Assembly: GCA_000231825.2 (NCBI GenBank)
Contig: JH720328.1
Span: forward strand, 84,479 to 148,478
Reading direction: 5' to 3'
Source of the DNA: Tetrahymena elliotti 4EA
Lineage: Eukaryota; Ciliophora; Oligohymenophorea; Hymenostomatida; Tetrahymenidae
Length of the DNA stretch: 64,000 bases
A program made the translations under genes and the position numbers. How positions within the stretch are numbered: position 1 is the first letter of the stretch; the number at the start of each line of letters is the position of its first letter. Shown piece by piece: positions 39,471 to 52,036 of this stretch. The notes under the pieces are model-generated. The model did not search any database and had not been told where the DNA came from. It was given only the letters and a program-made list of their open reading frames with translations.

Positions 39471-42400
39471 ATGAAAATGAAAAATATAATAATTATTTCT
39501 TTTGCTTTCCTTACTTTGAGTATATTTAGGTCATAATCAACTGATAAGACTTGCGATCTAACACAAGTTTATCTAAAAAATAAATCATTTTGTGATAATT
39601 GTTTAGAGAATTGCTTAATATGTGATAACAATTATGAGTGTTAAAAGTGTTAAGATGGATACTTTTTGGTAATATATATTTAAATGAAATAAAAATAAAA
39701 CTATTTTTAATAAAAGGATGAGAATTTCAATTGTTAAAAGTCTTGCAAGTTAAAATCATTTGCAAATAAGGAGAATTCTCTGTGTTAATTATGCACTATC
39801 TCAAACTGTTAAAAATGTTCAAATATGTTTACATGTGACGAATGTGAAAATGGTTTTCATTTAAACAATAATAAAAATTAATGTTTTTAATGTTAAGAAC
39901 AAGATTAAATAGTAGTTAATGGTTAGATTGTGTGCTCGCTTGAGTGTTATGCTTTTTCAAATACATTCTAATATGAAAACTGTTAGATGTAAAGTAAATA
40001 TTAAGATTAAGCTATTCAGTTCTCTTTGTTTTAGGAATAGCCTATTGAGACCTTGTAATAAATATTTGAGTATACTATGTCAATTACTAAAGAAGAAATT
40101 GTAATTATATTTTTTATTCTTTTCCTTCAATATTATTCCAACTTTTTGTTTCTCGAATTAAGACTATCCAAAAAAGCATATTGAATTTTCAGAATGGATT
40201 GATTACTTTCTAATAAAATTTAATTTCTTTTTTGTGAATTGTCTAGAAGAAATTAATTAAATAATTTATTATTTTTGAAAAGGCAATTGGCATAACTGAA
40301 ACATAAGTCCATCTTTTTCATACTCTTCCTAATCTATAGCTTTACAAGATATTTAACATATAATACCAAATTTTAGATAAGTAGATCTTTAATGATTAGC
40401 TTTATATTTTATTTTAATCAAGTAACTACCTTTGTAATTTGGGATTAATAGACTTTTACAAACAAAGCATCTCATTTCCTTTAGATAATAATATATAAAT
40501 ATTTTAGCCTCCATTTTTTACTGAAAAATATATTTTCATTAACAATGATGGTTATATCTTATTACTATCTCTAGTTAATTATTAATATTTTTACTAAAAA
40601 TTTAATATTATCAAATAATATGCTGTAAGTTGTAAGGGCGATTTAATTATTACATAAGATGAATATGCTGAGATTCCTCTACTTGAATTTGTTGATAGTA
40701 AAGATTTAAATTCTTTTTTACTATAGCCAGACTTTGACTTACAGAAAGACAAAATTATTTTCTCATCTTTTTTAACTAAAACTTCAAACTAAATTATTAC
40801 CTAAGAGTAAGATAATATAAAAGTGTATTCAGTTTAAGTTTCAAAGTCATCCTTTCAAAGCAAAGTAACACTCTTTATCATTTTAGGATATCTATTAATT
40901 AAATTTTTTAAAGATAATTTAATAGTTTGATATGATACTACCATTTGAATTGGTTTTTGTACTTTAAGATTCTCTGATTTTTAAGATCTAAGAAGGTAAT
41001 GGTAATAAACAATCTCTTTTTTTTGATATTTTGAATTAGTGTTTTAATTTAAATAAATACAAAATGAAACAATCATTTGAAATAAATACAAAGTTAAAAA
41101 ATCATTTAAATAGAATACTTTCTTATTTTTAAAATTAACAAATTTAAAAGTTTCAAAAACCCAAATATGACTTTGATATTGCTAGTTGCCTTATAATTTT
41201 TTATTAAATTTCTTCTTAAAAAAAAAAGATATGTATTCTATTTGTATGTAACCTTTAACAAGGCAGTATCCTAGGGTACTATATATATATATATATATAA
41301 TTTCTTCTTATTATTTATAAAATTTTAATTTTTTAATAAATAGAGTATCAAATTTGGTCAAATAGTGTGATGATACATAAAATTGATAGTACATAAATAT
41401 ACAAAGCAACTTTTATGAGTAATTACATTTTATAGTAAACTCTAAATGGCGTTGAAGTTTATAAATATGAAGATAGATCAGTAAATTCAATATTTATTTA
41501 CTCTAAATCTTATTTTAACTTCTAGCAATCTACAAAATTAATTTGTAAAAATAAATTTCTCTTATGTCTGAAAGGCTAAATTGAATAAATTTCTCTTGGG
41601 AATAATTAAAATAATGAAATAGTTCATAATAATTTTGGCTACATTTAAGAAACAAGCTATTTTGAAAAGTATTAAAAATTAATCTACTACCCAAAGTATA
41701 ATAAGGTAGTTTATTTATTTAGCTAAACATATATTATTGCTCATGCATTTAAAGAATAAGCTTCAATTAAAGGAGAAGTTTAATTTTAAATATTAGATGC
41801 TTTTGGTTCTTCTAAATTTTTGTATTTGGCTGATTAATTTATTATTTACTAAGTAAATATATTTACAAACAATGTCATTTAATTTTAAACTTTCGAAAAT
41901 CTTTATTTAAGCTATGTATTGCTTTAAGACGATAGCTTTCTCATAATAATAAATAATAATCCTTTTATTACATCAAATTTAGCTGTTATAAGAGATGATT
42001 AATAAATAATAATTGATATTTCATCTTTAAATTAAAACATTAGTTTAGTTTAAAGTGTAAAAGGTTTCTTTATTATCAAAGTTAAACAAGGGATAATATT
42101 ATATGATAGTCTAACTCTTTAATAAATTAAAAATGTTAATAGTGTTACTGCTTACACCTTAACTTTAAATTATTTAATTTACATGACTTATACTTAAATT
42201 TAATTTTACAATATTTAAGATTAATCAACTTAAGTCCTAGTAGCATAAACATATAAATCCTTTTTATATCTCCCATTGATTAATACTGTAATTTTTATCC
42301 CTAAATTTGGAGGTCATGGCGATCAAACTTCACTGATAGCTTATTGCTCTCTACAGCCGAGCTGCTAAGTAAAATAAACAAATATCTAAAAATAAACTGG

Positions 42401-45400
42401 TGCATTATATTCTCATATTTATTTGAATTCAAGCGATTAATACATTTACGTTCTAGATATCTCTAATAATGAATTAATTTACACTAAATTCTAATTATGT
42501 GAAAGTGAATGCTAAGTATTTAAAATTTAGCCTGTTATAGATTCAGATAGAGTTCTACAAATTGATTTAGTAATTTTCAAACAATTTTTTGTATTTACTT
42601 TAATTATTTTTATTCTTTTAAATTAAAAATAGACTTGGAAGTCAAATGTTAATTAAAGTATTTTATTTGACTTGAAATCAAAAAAAATAAAAAATATTTA
42701 ACCTTCGATCAATAATGCTAGAAACTATAAGAATGATATGATAGCTTACACAAAAGGTTCTTTTTTAAGCCTTTATTTTGTTTCATTCAACATGATGAGT
42801 ATTGAAGAAAAAACATTTGAGGATTCTTATGAATTTAATTAATACCTATCAACTGATATCCTGTATAAAGATTGGACTCATACAAACAATTTAATTTCTA
42901 TATTTGAGCTAGAGTAAGGTATCTTCAAAGCATTCAAAGGTAATTAATTATTAAATAATAAGCAGTGATGTAAATTTTTTTATTTTTATTGTTTCAAAGC
43001 AATTGTTTTTGAAAATAAACTATTTTTAATAAAAATGTGAATATATTTTATTGTCATCACATGATATTATTAATTTTTTTCCTCCTCTTTTGTTAAAAAT
43101 ATATCCTATCTCAGAATTCTTGCTAAAGCCTTTAATTATTAAATTACAAATTTTTAAATATTGTAAGTTAAGTATTTATTAAAAACTATTTTTACTCAAT
43201 AAATTCAATAAATGTTCTTAAAATTTTAATTAGAATCTTATTTCATTAAAATAAAAAATTGTTTTTGGTATAATTTTCATTTTGATCTTACAATTTAAAC
43301 ATTTAAAAATAAATCTTTTTATTGACTAATAAATAGCTTTTTTTTATTTTTAAAATGTTATAAATATATAAGTCTTATTAAATTTCAAATTTTTAAAAAA
43401 ATATTAAATCATTTTTTATGATAATAAGTAAAGTTATTAACAAATTCTTTTTGAATAAACCTTAGGAAACATAATTAATATAACAGACAGTTCAGATAAT
43501 ATACATACATTCTCTAGTTTACTTTATCTTAGAGATTATGATTCAGTAATGTAGGATTTGCCTTAAGCATCTGATGTTTTATTTGATTATAGAACATTCT
43601 TTATTTAAAATTAAAAGAATACAGATTAAGTTTACTAATTTAATAGTTCTTAATACCTTTTTGATACTGTAAAAGACAAACAGTTTAGGTATTTTATCAT
43701 AAGAGAAGAAAGTGGTTATTTTTTCTTAGATTTTGTGAAAAATTAAAAGTTTTTTATTGATGAAAACTCAAATATGAGTCCATCTATTGCTTATTTATGG
43801 AAAGATATATCTCAGACAAATTATTTGGTTTATCAAACAAGTGATAATATTGCTTTGTTTAATCTTAATGGAGATATCATAAACTCTTCTTATAGTATAT
43901 CATCATATTCAGGCTCATTTAGATATATAGGATAATATAACTAATTCATGATATTTCTTGTCTAGAACGATAATACCACAATTATTAAAGTAGATTTAAA
44001 CAATTTTAGCCTGACTAATCAATCATAATATTAGTCAATAAATTTTTATTCATCATTTATTGCTATAAGAGAGTTAAATATTGAAGATAATATTGGTGTT
44101 TTTGCTGGCTATAACAAAGTTTATATTGTAGATCTAATAAATTTTAAGAAATTATTTTAATGTAACTTTACTGAAACTATTCAAACAACTCTTTTGAAAT
44201 GGCTTGGTAGAGATTAACAATTAAAAGTTAATATTTTTTATTTTTTTAATTAATTTAAAATTTTTATTTGTTGTAAAAATAGGTAGATATTCTTTACACT
44301 TTTTATGAAGTGATGATAGTTAATTATTAAAAATAGGCATGCACGCTTTTTAGTTTACCTGTTCAGGAATATAAACCAACATTATTTATGGACCCAGATC
44401 TGAAGTTAATAATTGTTGAATTCACTTAATAGCCAGATATTTTAGTTTATCAATATCCAACTATGTCAATTAAGTTTGTTATTAATAGGTAAAGTACCAA
44501 TGATAATTTTATCTATTTGGGTACACTTCAAAAATATTATAGTCGAAGCCTTTCTACATTTTACTATACTTATAATAAAGAGATAGGAGATTCTTCTAAT
44601 AAATTCTAATCTAAAAAAATGTTAGACTTGAGCTAAATAAATTATATTTGGGAATTTAAGAGAAAATTAAATTATTATGTAAAAGACAATGAATACTTAT
44701 ACATTATTAACTAAAATATAAAAACTTTAAATGCAATAAATTTGTAAAGCTAAGAAATAGAAAATATGATCAAACTAAAAGAAATTGCTATCTTAGAAGA
44801 CATAAATTTGTTTTACATAGCTTAAATAAACTAAAAATAACTATTAGTAATTAGCTAAGATCTTTATTTATTAATAAACAAAAGTAACTTAATCATAGAA
44901 TAAATAAATTTACTTGAAAAAATTTAAATTATTATGACATGTTAAGATTAATATGTATTTTTTGTCAAATTAAATGACTAAAATATCTACGAACTGCAAG
45001 TTTTTAACTCAAAAACATAAGCATTTTAAAGTATATAGACTTTAAATATTTAAGGACCTGATTTTATAGAAGTAAAACTCATTGAAATCAATCCCTAATT
45101 CGTTGGTTTTGAGATCGAATCTGCACAAAATATAAACAAATAATATTTTTTATTTGATTTAATCAATAACCGAATCATCAATTAAGTGTCAAGTATTAAC
45201 GGAATAGTAAATATATTTATTTTTATTTTTAATAAACAAATTTAATTAAAATTTTTTATAGAAAAGCTTTGCTTCTTGTTAAAACGATAACTCAGTAATA
45301 GCTATTCTCAAAACAGAAAACTAAAACTTTCAAATTCAAGTTTTGAGAATAACATTAGATAATATAAGTTACTAATTAAATACAATTTAGATAATTGATT

Positions 45401-48400
45401 GTAGCTAAGATTGTTTTATTGATTCTATGTTCAAAGAAAACAATTAATATTTCATTATTCTTAATACAGGATAGTCTTTTTCATATTTTCTAAATATCAA
45501 TTAAATTTAATAATTTAACCTTCCTGAAGTTGATCCTTTAAAACAATGGGTCAGACCTTGCTACTCAAGCAAAACAGTAATAGACAATTAGTATATTTAT
45601 CTAATGTGTCCTTATATCACTAACATATATAGCTTAAGTTCTCTCAAATATATAAATGTAATAAAATAAAATGCTTTTACTGAATCTCAAATAGAAAGCA
45701 TACATAATTTTGATAATAATCTATTTTTAGTTTTTTACAGCAATAAAATAGAATTATATGAAATACAAAAATATTATAAAAAGTTGATTAAATCTATTCA
45801 TAAAATAAGTAATCCAGCTCTAATATCTCCTCCTAGTTCTATAAAAAGACAAGAAAATATCTCAGCTAGATTAATCAGTTTTCAAATAATTTCAGATTAT
45901 ATGATTTTTAGCTATTAAGTTTCCTATACCTCTTAACAGTTTGTACCAAGCTATTATAAAATATAGCTAATCGATTTCATTTAAATTGTTGTCAATGAAA
46001 TTGAAGATTTTTAACAAGTAATTTTCAATAAAATTACTAAAAAATTAATTAATTCAATTATTAAATAAAATAGAGTTGTGCTATACAAATAGATGAAAAC
46101 AGTTAATTCCTCAGATACCAACTTTACTACAATTCTTCAAAAATTTTGTAATTTTTTTGTTTTTAATAAATATTTTTTTATTTATATAAAGTATTGATTT
46201 AGTTGAATAAAATAACATAAATCAATTTAAGATACTTACTAAATTTAACTAACTTCTTTACATTTTTAAATAAATTCATCTTTTTAAAGATTTTAAAGCA
46301 AATATTTTTAAAAAATTTGATCTTATTTTAAATTATTGATAATTTTTTTTTGTTTAATAGGAATCCATTCCCAATCTGCAATAAATAGTTTTTTAATAGA
46401 AACAATGTAATTGAGTTTACATCTTCACTTGATGAATAAAGTTTACCAAGATACACAATCTCTATTTAAGATAATAGATTCATACAATAATACTTCTAAA
46501 AAATATTTTTTTCAAATGTTTTCATAGAGTTTTAAAACATGAATACAATAAACTTGATGTAATAAGATGGTATTCTTTCACTACTTTAATTCTAAAATGT
46601 TTGGTTTAAATCTACAGATTAATAGGAAAGAATAATTATATTTAGTTAAATAGATACATTTATATTAAGCAACATGAAAATTAGTAATTAGATATTTAAC
46701 TAACAATTTATATTTTAGAATATAAATACTGTAATCTTTTAGAATATCATGCTAATTGATGTAAAAAGGATCACAAATTTAGAAATCTTTTAGTTTAAAG
46801 ATGTAAAAAATATCATACTTAAGTCTTTTTCGATTCTAAATAGTGAAATCAGTTCTTCTGTAATTAGTATAAGTTACTCCGATAACTAGTTATCTTAACA
46901 ATCAAGCATGAGCGTTGATAATTTTTCTATCACAAACTCTTTTTTCATAGCAGATATTTTCTAAATAGAGTTATTAAATATAGGTTTTGTGTCAGGATTG
47001 TAAATAACATCTGATGATATAAATACATCTTCAGTTATTCTTTTTAATTGCCAAAAAATGTGGAAGCAAATTACTCTTTAAAAAGCAAATATTAATAATT
47101 ACCCTAATATAGGAATTATCAAGAGTATTAATAACTAATTTAGCAATTCTAATGGGTAGAACTATAATAAACTTATTTTTTCATCCTTCATCGCTGATAT
47201 AACTATTAATAGTTATAATTGCAATCAACCTTTGATTAATCTAGATTCACATTAGAGTGTTAGCATTTTAGACATATATATAAATTAAATAAGAGTTTAA
47301 ACTCCTTCAAACATCATCTAAATTTCTTTAACTTAATAAGTAATACTTAATAAGTTGAGTTTATTGTTTGAGAATAAATTATAGTTAGATAAATACAGAT
47401 CATTAGAACACAAAAACCCATTTTATATATTTTAAATTTAAGGAACAAAGGAAATAAATATTAAGAGTATTATTATTGACAAATCAAAAGAAATAGGCGT
47501 GCTGCAAGCTATTTCTTTAGAATACGATTATGTCGTTTGGGAAAGCTTTTCAATTTATTTAGATAATGTAGTAATCAATGATTCAAATCAAATTCTAAGA
47601 CCATACATGTTTCAAATAGAGTGTTTGAATGTCACAATATTAAATAATTATTTGTCTAATCTAAATGTACTGAATGATATTTACAACATACAATAGTTTA
47701 ATTAGATTGGAGTTTATGGGTCTATTTATAAAAATATTTAACTTGGTTAATCTTCTATTTTTCACATCATAAGTGGTTCTAATTCAAACAAAAATATTTA
47801 ATATTATAATACGAGCTATACTAGTATTGATTCCATTTAAACTTCTACTTCAATAAAGATTGAGAGCTTTTTGAGTTCTACATAAAAATATTAAGGTTTA
47901 CTCAATATTAAGAATTGCACTTTTGAAAATAACTTAAATAATGGATAGCAAAATAAAGATTTTTTTATATTAAGCAGCTTTGGAGGATCAGTTTATGTTA
48001 ACAACTTTTAATAAGTTATGATAGATTCAGTTGTTTTTTTTAATAGTACTTGCTTTACAAATGGAGGAGCTATATCATTCAACTCTATTGAAAATATATC
48101 AGTTACAAATTCTAATTTCACTGATTGCAAATCTCTTTATTCATCTGGAGGTATTTTTTATATAGATAATACAAGTACTCAATAAAAAGAAGCTATAAAT
48201 AATTGTCTTCTATTTAAGAATAGATTCATTAAAAACTGTGCAATTTAAGAGAAAGGAGGAGCTGTTTATGTAAAGAATACTAATCTAAATTTACATAACA
48301 ATATAATAAAGAAAAACTTAGCTATTATAGGTGGTGCTGTTTTCATAGATCCTAAATATAAATAAGTATTTAGTAATGAAGAAAATAAATTTTAGGAAAA

Positions 48401-51089
48401 CTAAGGTAAATTTCATTTAATATTTTATAGATTAAACTATAAAAATATTTTAAAAAAGGATTATTTTATGGTAATAATATTGGATAAGATCCTTTAAATA
48501 TCAGATTTGTTGACAAAAAAGGAATACCTGTGTAAAAATCTCTATTTATTATAGAATAGTTTCAAAGTGGAAACTACACTAAATAAGATGTTTTTCTATA
48601 GTTTTTTGATAAAGAAAATAACATTTTTAAATTTTAAGATATTCAAGACACACCTCTATCTGAAAATATAGAAGTTGAGCTAAAAAACTACACATTAGAA
48701 GTAAGTTCTTTAGATTCTAAAAATAATATTGCCATCTCAAATGGTACTGTACTTGACCTATTAGGAGAAGAAATACTATTGTTTAAATTAAATATCACTG
48801 CTGCCTATAAAAACGATATGACATCTATTCTAAGTGTAAAAGCTCCTTATTTTTAAAATGTAGAGATTAAATTTAAAATTGAATTCAGAAAATGCTAAAT
48901 TGGTGAAATAAAAACTACAAGAAACTCATTTATTGTGTAATTTTCTTTTTAAAAAAATTATTTTGTAGTTTATTATTCAAACTACCAATTTATTTTCATC
49001 TTAATTTTAGAATCAAAATAAATGTTATGACTTTAAATTACCATGGATTCTCATAAATTAAGGACTATTTCCAAAAAAAAATGTGAAGAACTAAAAATTT
49101 TTAAAGTACCTTAATATATGAGAATCCATCCACTATCCACTGAATATTTATTAAATAATTTTTTCTGTAAGTTAATTACTAGCTAATCATAAAAGCTTAA
49201 ATTGTAAATAAGATAATTTTTTTTAATTTAAAAATAGCTGTGAAGAGTGTGGTAGAACTACTTATTCTTTAGTTGATCCTAATGTACATTAAGATTAAAT
49301 TTAATGCAAATAATGCCCACAAGAAGCTTATCCTTAATCTTGCTATGGTAGCCATATAAAATTAAAGGATGGGTATTGGAGAAGTTCCAATTTATCAGAT
49401 ATTATTTATACTTGTAAATCTGATGGCTGTAGTGAATTATAAGAATAAAATCAGTCTTGTGTGCCAGGTTACACAGGCCCTATGTGTGATAGTTGTGATA
49501 ATACAGGATAAGTTTGGGAAAATTAATATGGTAAAAATAATTAGAAGTGCTTGCTTTGCTCTGATATAAATTCCGTTTATTACAACATCTTACTTATTAT
49601 ATTAGTGTACTTTTTCTATACTCAATTCAGTATTAAATCTCAAATAACAAATAAACTTAATGTAATTCGCTTAAAATATTTATGCAAAATGAGGATAATC
49701 TATCTCAATAAGTCTATAGAGTCTAGCAAAGATAGTTCTATCTTGGTTAAAATATTTATGAGTTATATCTAAATATTTGCTTCTTCAGTTACTATATTTT
49801 CTGATTCAATAAGTGAATTATATAGAATTCTCAATATTGGAGGAGATCCTTCATAAGCAACTTCTAAAGGCTATGATTGTATAGTAGAGATGTCTAGTAT
49901 ATATCCGGTGTGGTTAAATAGATTAATTTTTTAACTAGTATAGATTAGCTGCATATTAATTTCAATACTTATAATCTAAAAGTTAATTGCAAAAAGAATA
50001 AAAAGAAAATTTTACAGCTAAATTTACATCATTTTTATCTATATTTTTTTCTATCCTTCTTTATCAAAATTACTGGTATCTTTGACTCTTTGCTAAGACA
50101 TCGAAGGAAAATTGTACCTTTTAAATGACTATCAATAAGAATGCTTTACAAAAATTCATTTAGTTTACAGTCTCTGCTTTATATATCCAATAACATTTTG
50201 CTGGGCTTTTGTGATACCTTATTTTTTATATAGGAAAATGGCTTAGCATAAATAATAAAATAAAACTCATCAAATAACCTACTATTTTTCTTACTACTTT
50301 TTATAGTAAGGATATAAAAGTAAATTTTTTTATTGGGAAATAGTGAGAATGTTTTACAAATTAATAATAATGATAATCATTAATGTGTTGAGTTAAGAAG
50401 TGAGAAGCTTAGTAATAGCTTTAATTTGTCTTTTATACTTTCTTTTCATCTAGAATAAACAGCCTTTTAATTCAATAGTTTATATAAATGTAGAGAAAAG
50501 CCTAACTCTAACTTTAATCTTCTCTCTAATCTTGTAAGCTTGTGCATTCATTAATGGTTATGGATCAGCTTTTTACTCACTAATAATTTCAATAATTATA
50601 ATAATAAATATTTATGGTTTGCTCATAGTAACTTAGACATATTTTAATTTATAGAAAGCTAATTTAAGTAAATTCTAGAATAATTTACTATTTAAAAAGA
50701 TTTTTTCCCTTAAATGTTTCATAAAATTTAAGCCTAACTTTGTTAATTTACTTAGAATTAGTAATCTTTGGAAAATGGTACATATAAAATTAGTCAAAGA
50801 TAAAAAAAGACTGATTTTTATAAATAATTTGTAAAGCTGTAAAACTGATGAAATTCTTAAATCTCCAGAGCAGCTAAAATTAGAGTTTCATTTATCATAA
50901 GAATTAAATACAGTAAGAACTTAAAATATTTTATTAAATGCTGTTCAATAAGTGTCAAATAACAAAGAATTTCCAGAAAAACAGGATGAATAGGTAAATA
51001 ATTTCATATTAATATTTTTATTAAATGCATTTAAAATTATAATATTAAAGGTAATAAAATTCTCTGCATGCTCATTAAATTCTAGTTGA
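39471..51089 (+). CDS. Array gene 4: second-subfamily giant membrane protein
   Basis: Exons: 39471-39668, 39717-40100, 40283-40864, 40914-40995, 41344-42569, 42633-42939, 43466-44226, 44283-45206, 45262-46017, 46074-46147, 46361-48405, 48459-48936, 49238-50993, 51051-51089 (3,203 residues). Signal peptide about 1-21; a second Met lies two codons in. Cys modules to about 145 (FCDNCLENCLICD, TCDECENGF). IYLMCPYITNIY corresponds to the ICP motif of gene 1. GG repeats at about 2330-2427: NGGAISF, SGGIFYI, KGGAVYV, IGGAVFI. Juxtamembrane Cys module from about 2606 (TTYSLVDP, YWRSS, GYTGPMC). Membrane segments from about 2717, with IGGDPSQAT and FYWEIVRMFYKL. A charged tail is followed by a 13-codon last exon (VIKFSACSLNSS). 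Intron 50994-51050 is in frame, so retention would not change the stop. Introns at 40996-41343, 42940-43465 and 48937-49237 are much longer than in gene 5. Role inferred as for gene 1. Confidence 0.85.
41279..41299. repeat. TA microsatellite in an array gene 4 intron
   Basis: About nine to ten TA units lie inside intron 40996-41343. The equivalent intron of array gene 5 (53552-53785) has no such run. Confidence 0.8.
49043..49129. repeat. 21-bp inverted repeat inside an intron
   Basis: 49043-49063 (ATGGATTCTC..TTAAGG) and 49109-49129 (CCTTAA..GAGAATCCAT) are reverse complements with one mismatch over 21 bp, around a 45-nt spacer. The equivalent intron of array gene 5 is 61011-61130 (120 nt, against 301 nt here) and lacks it. 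This fits a small non-autonomous terminal-inverted-repeat insertion, although I see no clear target-site duplication. Confidence 0.7.
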
Positions 51090-52036
51090 AATAATCAGTT
51101 CATAAATTTAAAATCTTATTCTAAAATTGACTTAAAAAAAGGAATTTCAAAAGAGAAAGAAATCTATTTGAATATTTTATAATCTATTAAGATAAAGTGC
51201 AACAAAAAATAATTAAAAGCTTTATTTATTGATAAGATATTTATTTTTTAAATTCATATTAATTTTTATCATTTTTTTAATCAATTTTTCTTATTGATAA
51301 GCTTAATTAATTCTATTCTCGATATAAAAAATTATTATTTTTATATTTATTTAATACTAGATCCAAACTTGAAAAGATAAAGTTTATTTCTATTAACAAA
51401 ATAAATATTTTAGATTGAAAAAATTGCATTTTCTAATTCAAAATTCAAAACTTTTTTAATTAAAAAGCTTTTAGGAAAAATAATTTTATTGAAATAGATT
51501 TTTATTTTTAAAGTGCTTAAGTCATTAGCTTAGTAGATTTAAGGCATTAAAAAAGAAATAAAAGCTGTTTTTATGAAAAATTTACTATTTTTCTTATGAA
51601 TTAAAAGGTAATTAATAAACTCTATGTTAACAATTATTTTTTAATAATGTTTTCTTGTGGTTTTCTTTTAACCAAGATTATTTAGAAGTTTCGAAATTCA
51701 AAAATTAGGTATCCTTTCTTCTTTGCCAAACTTATCTTTATTTATCATAATTTCTAAAACATTTTCTAATATTTATGAGTTTATCTTATTATTTATTCAT
51801 TAATTTATGGTTAAAAATGTAAAAATATAATATCTTTTTTAATTAGGATACTAATAATTTAAAACTTAAATAATTTACTTATTTTTTAGCTTACTTTATA
51901 GTCAAATCATTTATTTTACCTTTTTGTGTTTGTGGAAACATTCTTATTACGCTTTGTTTTTTTGCTTAGATAATATTTTTTGATAAATTAATCTTAATAA
52001 ACTGGATAACTTAGATATTTTGCATATTAAGCTAAA
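51090..52036. other. Intergenic between array genes 4 and 5
   Basis: 947 bp of A/T-rich sequence. I found no relic of the family, RNA gene or repeat that I could support. Confidence 0.45.

Noticed and set aside
49369..49772. Two overlapping small standard-code frames as genes
   Set aside because: They overlap exon 49238-50993 of array gene 4. The first is in another frame, and the second ends at a glutamine TAA/TAG or lies out of frame with the conserved protein.
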